Below, piece after piece: positions 10,492-22,001 of a DNA stretch of 64,000 bases. A program made the position numbers and the translations under genes. The notes below the pieces were generated by a model, which worked only from the letters and a program-made list of their open reading frames with translations, was not told the DNA's origin and did no database searches. Source of the stretch: Mesotaenium endlicherianum (lineage: Eukaryota; Streptophyta; Zygnematophyceae; Zygnematales; Mesotaeniaceae). Location: positions 606,293 through 670,292 of the forward strand of contig WELA01002297.1 in the NCBI GenBank assembly GCA_009602735.1, in the 5' to 3' direction. Numbering within the stretch: position 1 is the first letter of the stretch; the number at the start of each line of letters is the position of its first letter.

Positions 10492-11365
10492 TTAGGGCTG
10501 GCTGGCTTGCTGAAGTGCTGCAACTGGTCGCCCCCCTGTTGTGTTTCTGCTTGCCCGGGGCGGGTTGGGTGCTGTTGTGCCGCAACTGGCCGCCCCCGTG
10601 TTGTGTTTCTGCTTGCTCGGGGCGGGCTAGCTGCTGCAGTGCTGCAGCGGGCTGACCCAGTGTCCCTGTTTGTCTGCTTGCTCGGGGCTGGCTGGCTTGC
10701 TGCAGTTTTGCAGCTGGCCGCCCCCGTGTTGTGTTTCTGCTTGCCCGGGACGGTTTGGTTGCTGTGTGCTGCAGTGGCCCCTATTTGTTTGCTTTTTTTT
10801 TTTCTTTTTTTTTTTGTTTGTTTGCCTGCCCCCGTACTGCACTTTTTGTGCTTGTTCTTCTTGAGGCGGGCTGGCTGCTGCATTGCTGCAGCTACCCAAC
10901 CTTGTTTTTCTTTTTTACAAATCCCGACTGGCTATTTGCTATTTTTTTGTTGCTGTATTACTTGGACGGGCTGGTTGCTGCAGTGCTGCAGCTAGGCGTC
11001 CCCGTTCTATTGCGTTTGTGCTTTAGTCGGGGCGGGGTGCTTGCTGCAGTGCTGCAACTGGCTGCCTTCGTGTCCCTGTTTGTTTACTTGCTCGGGGCTG
11101 GCTGGCTGCTGCAGTGCCGCAGCTGGCCACCCCCGTGTAGTGTTTCTGCTTGCCCGGGGCAGGCTGGCTGCTGCTGTGCTGCAGCTGCCCGCCCCCGTCT
11201 GACTTTTTGTTTGTTGCAACCCTTGTATTCCTATTTTGTTGCTTTCCTGGGGCTGGCTGGCTAGCTGCAGTGCTGCAGCTGCCAGCCCCCGTATCGATGT
11301 TTTTTTGCTTACCCGGGGCGGGTTGGCTGGTACAGTGCTGCAGTTGCCTACCCCTATGTTGCTGT
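10492..11365. repeat. Minisatellite, about 63-bp unit, roughly 12 degenerate copies
   Basis: Repeated pattern GGGGCTGGCTGGCTGCTGCA, then GTGCTGCAGCTGG and a CCCCGTGTTGTG / TGCTTGC tail, at about 10498, 10561, 10621, 10687, 10868, 10968, 11033, 11097, 11158, 11250 and 11319, with T-rich interruptions. It lies directly upstream of the hAT exon, in what looks like an intron. Long reading frames across it are an effect of the repeat. Confidence 0.8.
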
Positions 11366-11544
11366 TTTTTTTGCTTGCTCTGCTGCTGCTCTTCCTATGC
11401 TTGCCTCTCTTGCTGTCCTATTGTTGCTCTCTTTGTGCTTGCCCTTGCTGCTGCTCCTATAATGTTGTCTTGACTACTGCCCAGTTGTTGCTCTCTTTAC
11501 TGCTTATTTTTTTACTGCTTCATTTATTTCCGTTGTTATTGCAG

Positions 11545-12213
11545 GTTTCACGCGCATCATGTCTCAAGCATCCACTTTGTGTGGAGCAACGCTTGCTGGA
11601 ATAAGAGGGGCTATTGGAGCTTTAATCGCTTATCTGCCCCCTAGAGCAGGTGCTGCAAGATCTGGTCCAAAGTGGGCCCATGTATCCATCGTTGCGGAAG
11701 CCAAGACGAAGAATGCACATTCAAAGGTCAAGTGCAACTATTGCTTCGACGAGTTTGTCGCTGGAGTAACCAGGATTCGTGGCCATCTCACGAGAGGACT
11801 TACGGATGTTGGTCAGTGTGAGGAGGTTCCTGATGAGGTTCTAGATGTCATAATTCCTTGTTTTAATGGTTCGTCTAGTGGTGTCTTGGGAAAGCGACGT
11901 AGTACAAGTGCCATGCAAGCTGCACGAAAGCACGTGTTTGAATGGGGTTCTGGTGCTAGTGGCTCCCCCTCCTTAAGCTGGGAGACTGGACATACCTTCC
12001 TTCGTGACATGTACCAAAACATGAATGCTGATGCTGTCCATGAGATTGTTGCTCGCTTCTTCTATGGTACTGGTTCATCACTAAATGTTGCTCGCAGCGA
12101 GTTCTTTAGAGAGATGTTGGTTGCAGTTAGTAAATACACCCAGGAAACAGGTGTACTGTATGTCCTAATGAAGGATAAGCCGCTCAGAAGTACCCTACTA
12201 AATAGAGAGGTGT
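11545..12213 (+). pseudogene. hAT transposase, N-terminal exon (BED zinc finger)
   Basis: Begins after a T-rich stretch ending TTATTGCAG, a good 3' splice site, with ATG at 11559. The zinc finger has CNYCFDEFVAGVTRIRGHL (C-x2-C and His), typical of plant hAT transposases, followed by the segment ARFFYGTGSSLNVARSEFF, which is the family pattern AxFFYGxGIPFNVARSPYF. The exon is open to the family E insertion at 12214. The reading resumes after 27077 with QxVLKIEAWEKK, so the gene was intact across this point before insertion. Confidence 0.85.
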
Positions 12214-12715
12214 TGTAGTGAAACAGATAAATAAAGTACTTAACAAAGTAAAATACTTTCTTTATTCACGACTAGGATCTTTAAACACAAGTGATAGCTT
12301 CTTAAAATAGAGATGGTTCCTACAAAATTGATATATTTCTCAAACTTAGCAAGTACAAGAGTGATTCCCGAATGCCTTTCTACGCTCTAGCTATTGTTTA
12401 TATACTTGCTACGTAAGTAATTTCTAGAAAGGTGCATGTTGATGTGTTGGCACCCAACACATCCCAAAACTTGCCACCTCTTTCTAGAATGATGTACACA
12501 TGTCCTTTTGACCAAAAAGTGGCATATTTGACTTTTGCCACATGGAGTTCTTCTAGGTCCTTCCTCTAACTTCAAAAATGCCTTAGAAGGTTCAAAGGAC
12601 ATGAACCAAGTCACTAGAGCATCTATTTACACTTGACTCCACACAACACTACTCCAAATATAGTCGAAAGTATTAAAATATATGCAAACTAATATATCAT
12701 AAGTCAAACCAGTAC
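12214..12715 (-). repeat. Element E 3' LTR
   Basis: Starts TGTAGTGAAACAG like the right LTR. The inner end is degraded: where the right copy reads TCACTACA this one reads ACCAGTACG, so the end is placed at about 12715. It shows many scattered differences from 26582-27077, in line with an old insertion. Confidence 0.88.
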
Positions 12716-13627
12716 GTCACCCTCTCGACTGAAAAAACGACGTCTCGGCGCGTCAAGTCAGGTTTTACACATGTGAAGCAAACCAGTCAACAGCTTCAAG
12801 TCATATGCCACACATGTGAAGGGGATCAATTAAAGGCGCCAAGTCAGGTGCTACACATGTAAGGTAGACTAGGCAAGGTCGTGGGTGGTATGACCTTTTT
12901 GGCTAGCCTACTCCTTGATGATAAAGAAAATTGTACAAGTTGGCCCAGAATTTGCCACGAATTCAAAAATGTATAGCGTCCACAAAATTGCTTTAAATCT
13001 AAAAAATTTAGTGCCAGACAAAGCGTGTTGGAGAAGTCTTGCGGGTCGTCAAATTTGAGAGCATTCCAACTTTTGGAGTGTTGTTGAGAGCTGAGAGAGT
13101 AGATACTCCTCCAAATCTGTGCAAGGACTTTTGAAAATCATAAGTCCTTCTATACTTCTCCAAACTCTGCAAAGTTAGTCTTCAAATGGGCGCAATAAAG
13201 GCTTCTATCATAATCTTGATTTTTGGAGCATTCCAAGTTCAGGGAAGGGCACAATGTCTGAAGGCATATTTGCCCAAATAATGTCAGCAGCCTGACCCCC
13301 TTCTACTCAGAGCATCATATCTCTCTTACCAGTGCTTCAAATTGAGATTCTAAATAATTGGCTACTCATGGACTACAGCCAGGTAAAATTTCAGCATTTA
13401 ATGTGTAGAAACTTGTAAGCAGTAGCAAATTTAGTTTCCTGTGCAAAAATTGCGAGAAGAGAAGAGTGTCTAATGCCAATTTCTTCTCTTTGTGGTTCTT
13501 GCAGGTTGCCTCCAAGGGGTCTTCTGCTGCTTCTAGATGATGGCAGGCTATCTCCCCCAAGTCTTTGAACTTCTAGTAGAGAGACTTGGGGCTGGTCCTA
13601 GATAGGGGTTGGCGGCATGAAAGCGTC
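12716..13627 (-). other. Element E 3' untranslated internal region
   Basis: No coding capacity. At 12760-12870 a short motif around ACACATGTGAAG, with AGTCAGGT or AGTCA before it, recurs three times at about 50-60 base spacing. The remainder is unique AT-rich sequence down to the pol stop. Confidence 0.55.
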
Positions 13628-14369
13628 TCAGCTTTCTCTATCCTTTGTCAAGGTAGTGCGCCGCAACCCAACTATTCTCTGACTCTGGATATCCTGTCCA
13701 CTTAATGAGATATTGCTGTTGCCTCCTGAAATTCTCATAGCCAATATGTCTTCGACTTCATACTCCAAATGATCATCCACTATTGTTGGGGATGGTGGGG
13801 TTGTCACACGTCCTAGGAACTTGTTGTCCGGTTGTACACATCGCTTGAAGAGCGAAGCATGGAACACGTGGTCGATGTGCAGAGTCTGGGGAAGCTCTAG
13901 CTTGAAAGCAACTGGGTTAACTTGCTGGATTATCTTTAAGGGTCCAAAATACTTGGGAGAGAACTTGCTGCCGGTAGGCCTGTTGTACAAAGAAATGTTC
14001 TTGGATGATAGTAACACTGCGTCGCCCACTTTGTACGTAATTTCTACTCAAGTCCTGTTTGCCATTTTTGCTTGAGCATCTTGCGCGTGTTGTAGAGCTT
14101 TTGTGGCTGCTGCAAGGTCTTCTTCTAATATCTCCAAAAAATATGCCGCTGCAGGTACTTCATTGTGGCCAGCCGTGAAGCTCACTGGCGTGGTCGGATG
14201 GAAGCTATAGTTGAGGAAGAAAGGGGACTCTTGGGTAGAGGCCCGCGTCGTGTTGTTGTAGGCGAACTCCAAGGGGGTCAAGTACATGTCCCAGTCTTGC
14301 TCCAGAGTAGACACGTAGGCCTTTAGAGAGTTCTTGAGAGTACGATTCATACGCTCTGTTTGTCCATCC
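13628..14369 (-). pseudogene. Element E pol: integrase C-terminal part and chromodomain
   Basis: From 14369 on the minus strand: DGQTERMNRTL with the catalytic Glu present, LEFAYNNTTRASTQESPFFL, then the GPLKIIQQVNPVAFKLELP domain and VDDHLEYEVEDIL. The chromodomain follows in a shifted frame (YLIKWTGYPESENSW), so an indel lies near 13720. A stop at about 14046-14050 separates two open parts. The upstream part of integrase lies beyond element D, from 21912. Confidence 0.83.
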
Positions 14370-14374
14370 AATTG

Positions 14375-15292
14375 TGTGACGTTTCTGCTTTTCGAGAGGA
14401 TCTTTCCTCGGTATTCAAGGAATATTTAATTCAAGTGGGAGGAAAATCTGTGTACTTGTGAAAATTGACCAATACTCGAAAGAGCGAAAGTGAAAACTAA
14501 CGTAGAATGTGTGCTTGTCACAGTATTTATACCTGCACAACATGAGGCACTGGAGTGCTTCAAGTCACCACCTAGGGCACTGGTTCATGTTCAACGAAAA
14601 CGGTCGAAGGGACGTGTCCCACTCGATCGAATGATCGAAACGCGCAGTTGGCCGTTTGGAGACTTTTTGACGGTTTCCGAAAAACCGTTTTGCGCCAAAC
14701 GGGCGTTTTCGCGTTCTCGCGACTTTCTGAAACAGTCGCAATTGATCGCTGAGTCGCGTATACATGCTTTTGTCATGAACCGGTAGTTTAAAAAGCTACT
14801 TTGGCCAATCGGTTAGATGTGCACAGTTCAAACGAAAGTCGCGAGTTCGAATCCGCTCGGATGCAAAGCGACTTTGCATATTTCGTTTCGTTTGACTTTA
14901 CGACTGTTTGTTCGTATTAATGATACGACAGTTTCTTCGTATTGCGACTAGTCGTAATCCGAAATCCGTGATTGTCCATTATTCGTAATAATGACAATCA
15001 AAATAACTCAATCAAGCAATGATTAATTAAATTATCATCTCATAATTATTCAAAGTAACTTTATGAATAATTATGTCGTACTTTTGCAAAGTAGTCGAAT
15101 TACGCTACGACGCTTTTTGCAATAGTATCTCGGTCGTTTCGCCCATCAACCGGGAATTAATCGGCACACGTGTGTGGCGAATAATTCAATGTGATGCAAT
15201 CATTTATCAAATAACTTATGATATATAATATAACGTATTTTAGGTAATTGGGAAAACGTCCCAAATACGCCTAAAAAGCTCAAATCGTTACA
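14375..15292 (-). repeat. Element D 3' LTR (918 bp)
   Basis: Plus strand TGACGTTTCTG to ATCGTTACA. Compared with the right LTR it lacks about 22 bases after GTGCTTGT near 14519 and differs at a few sites near its start. Confidence 0.92.
14796..14869 (+). other. tRNA-like sequence inside the D 3' LTR
   Basis: A-box-like TTGGCCAATCGGTTAG at 14801-14816 and B-box-like GAGTTCGAATC at 14843-14853, about 31 bases apart, as in a tRNA gene. The T-stem pairs less well than in C. Antisense to the element, as in C. Confidence 0.5.
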
Positions 15293-15433
15293 CTCCTCCC
15301 CCCTTAAAAGAACTTAACGTCCTCGTTAAGCGTACGTCTTTTAAGTCGTGGATGTGTCGATACTAGCCTTGACTAGCGGAAAACACTGGTGAGCGATTGG
15401 ACTATGCATCATCACAGTGACGGAAAGCAGCGA

Positions 15434-17049
15434 TTACTTGGCCGCGTCTCTTTTGCGTTTGTTCCATGGCTTACGAAGAGCGCTTGGTAGCACACTTGCC
15501 TCGGCGCAGAGCTTTTGAGCATCAGCCCATCCTAACCAATATTGTTGGACCAGGTCCTTATAATTAAGTAGGATTTCGTCCTGAGATTCGTACGAGTTCC
15601 AACTGGAATCGTAATCTAGCCACGTTATTGAAAGCTCCACGCGTGGAGGTTTATGACGAGTGCAGCGGTGTCCTAAGGCCTCCTCTACATCCCAGGCCTT
15701 ATCATCATCGGCGAGTTCCAATTCCGGTGCTTGTGGCTGATAGCGGCCATCGGACCTAAACAGCTTCGGTAAACTGACATGGAACACAGGATGTGTTCGC
15801 CCCATGGATTTAGGCAGATCCAGTCGGTATGCATCAGGTCCAACCTTTGCGATAACGATAAAAGGGCCTACCCAGCGAGGCAGAAGCCTTGCGTTTTCCT
15901 GGGTGCTTGAGTTGGAGGTTTTTAGTTTGCAAAAATACTTCATTGCCAACTTGAAAACTTAACTCAGTCCTGTGCGTGTCAGCAAACTTTTTCTGCCGAT
16001 TTCGAGCAGCGGCTAAAGCCAGCTTCGCGGTTTTGTGCACCTCTTGAAGAGAATGGACAAATAGGCGTGCACTTGGTACTCTCATGGTTGACAGCCCCGC
16101 CTCAGCGTAAACGACGCGCGTGAGAGGAGTGTGCGGATGTCGCCCATAGTTAAGGAAAAATGGANGAAAATGGAGTTTCCTTGACACTTTCCTGATAAGC
16201 ATTATTAACTGCAAACTCTGCGACTGAAAGGAGGGTATCCCAGTCGTCTTGGCGAGGATTCACATAATGCCTAAGGAACTGTTGCAGAACGCGGTTCATT
16301 CGTTCTGTCTGACTATCGGTCCGAGGATGGAAGCTAGTTGACATCTTAAGGTCCGTGCCGAAATGCGAACAAACTTCCTGCCAGAAGTGGCTCGTAAATC
16401 TACTGTCACGATCACTTATGATTTCTTTCGGCATGCCATGCAACTTAAACACGTGATCTACGAAGAGACGTGCGGTCTCGACGGCATCCAGTGCTGGGGT
16501 AGTGGCCACAAAGTGTACCATCTTAGTGAAACGATCCACGATCGTTAGCACCCCATTGTGTCCTCGATCGGTGGTAGGCAATTCAACGACAAAGTCGAGG
16601 CTTATGCTTTCCCAAGGAGCACATGCAAGTTCCAATGGTTGCAACTTCCCAGCGGGCAACGTATTGCTCGGCTTATTCCTCTGACATGTTGCGCAGTTGA
16701 TGATGTACTCGGCAACATCAACCTTAAGGGACGGCCAAATGTACCCTCGGCGCAAAGAGTGTGTGGTTTTGGTAATTCCATGATGACCTGAGTAAGGAGA
16801 GTCATGCGCTTCTCGTAGTAGCACATGTCTTACTCGGCCTTCTGGGACAGCAATGCGCCCATTGTGCCACCAAAAACCGTCCTCAAACGAATAATTCGAG
16901 TGTTCTTTCCTTTTATCCATATTGTCCATCGTTACGGCTACACCGTTCAAGCCAATACCCTGGAGATCTAGGAAAAACGGATCTTTGAGATAGCCCTCGC
17001 GAAATAATTGATGCACGTCAAGTATTTCCGAGTTTTGCATGCTATCCAA
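15434..17049 (-). pseudogene. Element D pol: integrase and chromodomain
   Basis: Zinc region (HGITKTTHSLRRGY, CATCQRNK), core with LDFVVELPTTDRG, VDRFTKMVHF, ISDRDSRF and QTERMNRV (the three acidic residues are all present), then the GPFIVIAKVG domain and chromodomain-like LSITWLDYDSSWNSYES, ending near 15434. Frame breaks lie near 16165 (an N in the assembly within a repeated AAAATGGA) and near 15900. Both could be assembly errors, so the natural product may be longer than the open pieces. Confidence 0.85.
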
Positions 17050-17834
17050 ATTGGGTGTGCCCGCGCCACCAGGCTGGTTGCGGTCAGACGTCTGGGGGGG
17101 TACAGCAGATCAAGGGTGGCCGCCCTCGAAACTTGACCATTTTGTTCTCGCAAGCTCGCAACAGTCCCCAACATCAAGTGGTGGTGAGGAATTCGACTTA
17201 GAGGATCAGCAACATTGTTGCGGCCTGGGCGATACGCCCACTCAAAGTGGAACCGTTGCAAGAACTCAGACCATCTCGTCTGTCTCCTCGATAGCGTTGG
17301 CAGAATTTGAAAGAAAGTATTTGGGCAGTGGTCCGTAACCACTGTCAAACCTTTGCAGCCTTCCAAATAACATCGCCAAGTTTTCAAAGCGTATATGACT
17401 GCCCAGAGCTCCTGCTCTGTTGTTGAGTAATTTTGTTCGGCAGGTGTCAGCTTTCGATTCTCAAAACTGATAGGCTGGCCTGCCTGCAGCAGTACAGCCC
17501 CTATTCCAACACCAGACGCATCGGCGACGACCTCGTAAGGCAAATCGGGATTGGCTAATGAAAGAAGTAGCGCATTTGTGAGTGCATACTTAATGCGCTC
17601 AAACGCATGTTGCGTATTCTCATCCCAAATGAACGTCTTATCTTTCCTTGTCAGAGCAGTGAGTGGCGCGGCCATCACTGAATAACCTTGCATAAACTTA
17701 CAAAAGTAGTTAGCAAACCCGAGGAATGAACGTATAGTATGTATATCGGTTGGGACAGGCCAGTCAGCGACACACGCTATCTTGGCTGGGTCAGGGCGCA
17801 CCCCTTTCGAACCAACTATATGTCCCAGGTACAA
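16968..17834 (-). CDS. Element D pol: RT thumb and RNase H
   Basis: Begins [18 protein letters not shown] thumb ([17 protein letters not shown]), RNase H ([43 protein letters not shown]), tether ([19 protein letters not shown]). It overlaps the upstream frame at about 17791-17834, which marks a frameshift between palm and thumb. No stops within this block. Confidence 0.82.
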   Translation of the reverse strand: MYLGHIVGSKGVRPDPAKIACVADWPVPTDIHTIRSFLGFANYFCKFMQGYSVMAAPLTALTRKDKTFIWDENTQHAFERIKYALTNALLLSLANPDLPYEVVADASGVGIGAVLLQAGQPISFENRKLTPAEQNYSTTEQELWAVIYALKTWRCYLEGCKGLTVVTDHCPNTFFQILPTLSRRQTRWSEFLQRFHFEWAYRPGRNNVADPLSRIPHHHLMLGTVASLREQNGQVSRAATLDLLYPPRRLTATSLVARAHPIWIACKTRKYLTCINYFARAISKIRFS

Positions 17835-19389
17835 CAGTTACATTCTTTAGGAAGGAACATTTCTTGAGCTTAGCGTACAGCTGCTGCTCACGAAGGATTT
17901 GCAACACCAACTCGAGGTGCTTGTAATGTGCGTCCCTGTTCTTTGAGTAGACGAGGATATCGTCGAGGTAAACCTGGACGAATTTCCCCAAGTAAGGTCT
18001 AAACAATTCGTTCATGGTACTTTGGAATGTCGCTGGTGCATTGGTAAGTCCAAAACTTAGGACTTTGTATTGGAAATGCCCAACAGGCGTGCGAAACGCT
18101 GTTTTGGGGACATCCTTTGGTATGATTCGAATCTGATGATAGCCTTGGGCTAAATTAAGCGAGGAGAACACGCATGCCCCCTGCAGCGAATCAAACAAAT
18201 CATCAATGCAAGGCAACGAATAGCGATTCTTGACCGCTATGGTGTTCAGCGCACGATAATCAATGCACATTCTAAGCGTCCCATCTTTCTTTTGGACAAA
18301 GAGGATGGGGGCCCCGAATGGAGAAGAGCTCGGCTTAATCCAGCCTTTCTCCAGCAAGTCGCTAATTTGATCTTTCATCTCGGTCATTTCCAACGGGCTT
18401 AGGCAATAAATCGATCGCCAAGTCGGTTGAGAATCGGGAACGAGAGGGATGGTATGTCCAATACCCCTATCAGGCGGAAGCCCGGCTGGTATTTCAGTTG
18501 GAAACACTGACTTATACTTTTGCAAAAGAGCAAAAAGGTCGGCTGTGAGTGTTTCTTCATGACCAATAATGTCCAACATCGGTTCTTGCGTAAAGAGCGT
18601 AGTTGAATTTGCTGGGGAATCGGGTCTCAGTAATCCAAAGAAAACATTTTGACCGTGCTTTGCCAAACGTCGCGCTTGCTTTATGGACAATAGAAGAGTC
18701 TTCGAAGGACTTTCCAAGGCCATATCGGGCTTAAGGGACTGAAGAGAAATCTTCCTGGTCCCCTTGCGTACAATGCATGTCTTTTGACTGAAGTCAAGCA
18801 ATGCACTTGTTTGCGTAAGCCAATCATTACCCAAAACTGCGTCGATTCCGTGCGGCAATTCAGTTACGTAGAATTGTACACGCCCATGGAAGGACGGCGC
18901 GCTGAGCGGTAATTTAAGCATTCCAGTAATGCAAGCTAACGAGCCATCGCCAAGGCGAAGAGTCTCGTCCTTGAGTAATGGAAACAACTTCATCCCTTGT
19001 GCAAAACGTGCACTAATGAAGCTTATTGACGCGCCTGAATCAATGACTGTAAAGCATGATTTACCTGAAACTTTCGTTTCAAATGTCATACTTAATCCCA
19101 AAGAAGCATTATGCATCACCAGCAACGTCCTCGCCTTCAGAGGAATGTGGGAAATATGGAGGTCCTTTACCATAATCCCGGTTTGCATTGCTGTCCTTGC
19201 GCGAAACCGAGTAATCGGGTCAAAGTACGCGAATATGTGTGAATGCAGCAATATATATTGGTGCAAGACACTTGTGCATTTTCCGTAAGCGAGATAAGCG
19301 TTCGTAACACTTGGCAAGGTTAGGATCATGCGGCTGAAAGTGCAAGAACATGGTATCATGGATGCACTCGAGTTCCAAGAACTCAGCAA
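17791..19389 (-). CDS. Element D pol: aspartic protease and reverse transcriptase
   Basis: The protease site is [11 protein letters not shown] near 19040. RT motifs in order: [46 protein letters not shown] and the catalytic [11 protein letters not shown], all intact. The open frame starts upstream in the gag-protease linker, so the first Met at 19389 is not a real start; the protein would come from a gag-pol precursor. It ends in a short frameshifted tail at 17791. Confidence 0.87.
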   Translation of the reverse strand: MLSSWNSSASMIPCSCTFSRMILTLPSVTNAYLAYGKCTSVLHQYILLHSHIFAYFDPITRFRARTAMQTGIMVKDLHISHIPLKARTLLVMHNASLGLSMTFETKVSGKSCFTVIDSGASISFISARFAQGMKLFPLLKDETLRLGDGSLACITGMLKLPLSAPSFHGRVQFYVTELPHGIDAVLGNDWLTQTSALLDFSQKTCIVRKGTRKISLQSLKPDMALESPSKTLLLSIKQARRLAKHGQNVFFGLLRPDSPANSTTLFTQEPMLDIIGHEETLTADLFALLQKYKSVFPTEIPAGLPPDRGIGHTIPLVPDSQPTWRSIYCLSPLEMTEMKDQISDLLEKGWIKPSSSPFGAPILFVQKKDGTLRMCIDYRALNTIAVKNRYSLPCIDDLFDSLQGACVFSSLNLAQGYHQIRIIPKDVPKTAFRTPVGHFQYKVLSFGLTNAPATFQSTMNELFRPYLGKFVQVYLDDILVYSKNRDAHYKHLELVLQILREQQLYAKLKKCSFLKNVTVVPGTYSWFERGAP

Positions 19390-20969
19390 AGCTCAACACA
19401 GGCATACAAATATATTCTTTTCGAAGTATATTTATATCGGGTATGCCTGAGTGAACAAGGATTCTTGGGGCTTGCGCGCAAACTCCTAGAATTTCCTGCT
19501 CACTAAGTCGTGTTGTCAAAAGCTCAGAAGGAGGCTTTGCGACTAGCTCCTGAGCTACTCTTTTAAAGGCCCCTTGCCTTTCCCCTTGGGGATCGTTTCT
19601 CGAATCCCTCCTAGTAGGACATTGCGAGATCGTATGCCCTTGCTTCCCACAGCCAAAACACAGCCCTCTGGTCATCATACAATTGCGAGCTTCGGTGTTG
19701 TTTATTTTGCCTATCTTGGGAGGTGGACTAGTGGATCGAGTGCTAGGGCCCGCGCCATTAGGATAGTTCCTCTTGGGGGCGGGTTTACTTGTACTAGGAA
19801 AGGACGATGGAGGACGTGATGGACGACTCCTCTTGAGCTAAAGACTCGGTATAACGAATGAGATCGGCGATGGCTGTCCATTCCAAACCGGTGACTGGGT
19901 TCGCGTTGAGACCAATAGCGTATTCCGCCTGGAGTCCCAAGCGAAAAAGGTGAATTTGCATCCCAGTATCAACTGGAACATCCACTATTTGGGCGACTAA
20001 GATACGGAACTTATTGATATAGTTTTCGATAATGCCTGTCTGTTTGAGGAGAATCAACTTGTCACGAGCTATCTTGGATGGGTTGTGACGCCCAAAAGAA
20101 TTGCGTAACTCGGTACTAAACTCCTCGAAAGTGATGGGCCCCCTCTCAGTCCCATGCCATAACTGCGATGCATCCCCCTTGAGAAAAGTGGAAGCCATCA
20201 TGGCTTGGTCGGCAGGGGCTACTTTCGCTAACGCAAAGAAGGTTGTGAGTTTTTTGAGAAAACGGCGTACATCAGAATTGGGGCCGCCTTGAAACTTTTC
20301 AGGCGGCGATGGTTTGTACAAAGGCGTCGGTGCCGCGGCCTGCCCAAGGATGATGGGCGGGATTGGCATGTTGGCGTCGTCGCCTGCGGTCCCTGATGGG
20401 CCCGGCATCCTTTGGGCAGCCTGTGAAAAAGGACCAATCGAAGGGTGAGTGTCCATGGCAGCAACGAAGCGAGTGACAAGGTCGGCCAACTCAGTATGAG
20501 TGGCTTCAGCGAGGTTAACACGGTCTTCTGTACGACCAATGACGTCGGACAAAGTACTAAGTGCCGTTGTCATGGTTTGACTGTCAGTCGTCAAGGCCGT
20601 GAAGCGTTGTAAAATGGTTTGCTGGAAAAAGCGCGGCGAGATTGGCTCGGCGAGCAATCCTCCAGCATCGCTGCTGGTGACGACAGGAGCGGGAAGAGCA
20701 GCTGCAGCGGCGGCGACAGCAGCGGCAGCAGCAGCAGCTGTCGCAGCGGCACCATTGTCGCCCTCCATATGGAAGCCGAGATAGCGCCGGAAGAGAGAGA
20801 AAAAAGTTCCCGTCGAAACACGATAAGCGACCGGGGGGTCAGGGCAGTACTGGGATGGGTGACCTTCCCAATACGAAAAATTGCCCCAAATATAATTTCC
20901 CAAAAATATATTCCAGCCACTAAAAAACAAAAAATTCCTTGGAGAAACCGAGATCGGCTCCGATACCAA
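19220..20969 (-). pseudogene. Element D gag
   Basis: Probable start is the ATG at 20766-20768, followed by an Ala-rich stretch (alanine runs at about residues 5-25). A capsid-like region follows (FLKKLTTFFALAKVAPADQA, then LWHGTERGPITFEEFSTEL), up to 19794. A frameshift near 19800 separates it from the CCHC knuckle CFGCGKQGHTISQC at about 19640. The longer open frame starting at 20969 runs through the primer site and is not a real start. Confidence 0.8.
20956..20968 (-). other. Primer binding site of element D
   Basis: Minus strand TGGTATCGGAGCC, three bases inside the LTR end CGTCA. Complementary to initiator tRNA-Met, as in A1. Confidence 0.87.
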
Positions 20970-20971
20970 TG

Positions 20972-21911
20972 TGACGTTTTTGTTTTTCGAGAGGATCTTT
21001 CCTCGGTATTCAAGGAATATTTAATTCAAGTGGGAGGAAAATCTGTATACTCGTGGAAATTGACCAATACTCGAAAGAGCAAAAGTGAAAACTAACGTAG
21101 AATGTGTGCTTGTGAGAGTTGCACTCATAATGACTCTGCAGGTATTTATACCTGCACAACATGAGGCACTGGAGTGCTTCGAGTCACCACCTAGGGCACT
21201 GGTTCATGTTCAACGAAAACGGTCGAAGGGACGTGTCCCACTCGATCGAATGATCGAAACGCGCAGTTGGCCGTTTGGAGACTTTTTGACGGTTTCCGAA
21301 AAACCGTTTCGCGCCAAACGGGCGTTTTCGCGTTCTCGCGACTTTCTGAAACAGTCGCAATTGATCGCTGAGTCGCGTATACATGCTTTTGTCATGAACC
21401 GGTAGTTTAAAAAGCTACTTTGGCCAATCGGTTAGATGTGCACAGTTCAAACGAAAGTCGCGAGTTCGAATCCGCTCGGATGCAAAGCGACTTTGCATAT
21501 TTCGTTTCGTTTGACTTTACGACTGTTTGTTCGTATTAATGATACGACAGTTTCTTCGTATTGCGACTAGTCGTAATCCGAAATCCGTGATTGTCCATTA
21601 TTCGTAATAATGACAATCAAAATAACTCAATCAAGCAATGATTAATTAAATTATCATCTCATAATTATTCAAAGTAACTTTATGAATAATTATGTCGTAC
21701 TTTTGCGAAGTAGTCGAATTACGCTACGACGCTTTTTGCAATAGTATCTCGGTCGTTTCGCCCATCAACCGGGAATTAATCGGCACACCTGTGTGGCAAA
21801 TAATTCGATGCGATGCAATCATTTATCAAATAACTTATGATAAATAGTATAACGTATTTTAGGTAATTGGGAAAACGTCCCAAATAGGCCTAAAAAGCTC
21901 AAATTGTTACA
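20972..21911 (-). repeat. Element D 5' LTR (940 bp)
   Basis: Plus strand TGACGTTTTTG to ATTGTTACA. Carries the same tRNA-like stretch (21415-21488, plus strand) as the 3' LTR. Most differences visible from the 3' LTR are transitions. Confidence 0.92.
21415..21488 (+). other. tRNA-like sequence inside the D 5' LTR
   Basis: Same as 14796-14869: TTGGCCAATCGG and GAGTTCGAATC at tRNA spacing. Confidence 0.5.
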
Positions 21912-22001
21912 GATTGCGGGTGGTAGGTAGAGGACATATCCAGCAATGTACCGAAGTTCTTGAAGAGATATTCCAGAAATGGTTCGTGAATCTCGGGTCG
22001 C

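Larger units (their letters stand above)
14375..21911 (-). mobile_element. Ty3/gypsy LTR retrotransposon D (7.5 kb, both LTRs)
   Basis: Full-length minus-strand element: 5' LTR 20972-21911, primer site 20956-20968, gag, protease, RT with intact YLDD, RNase H, integrase, chromodomain, polypurine tract 15293-15305, 3' LTR 14375-15292. It sits inside the integrase of E between codons that are adjacent in the family (YHPQSDGQTER). Flanks AATTG (14370-14374) and GATTG (21912-21916) form a target duplication with one changed base. It is the best preserved element here, but at least four frameshifts remain. Confidence 0.93.

Noticed and set aside
10434-11604. Cys/Leu-rich plus-strand frames that look like membrane proteins
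   Set aside because: They arise from the degenerate 63-bp minisatellite and its T-rich interruptions; repetition, not conservation, keeps them open.
12764-12865. CRISPR-like repeat and spacer pattern
   Set aside because: Only three loose repeats, no cas genes, eukaryotic retroelement context.
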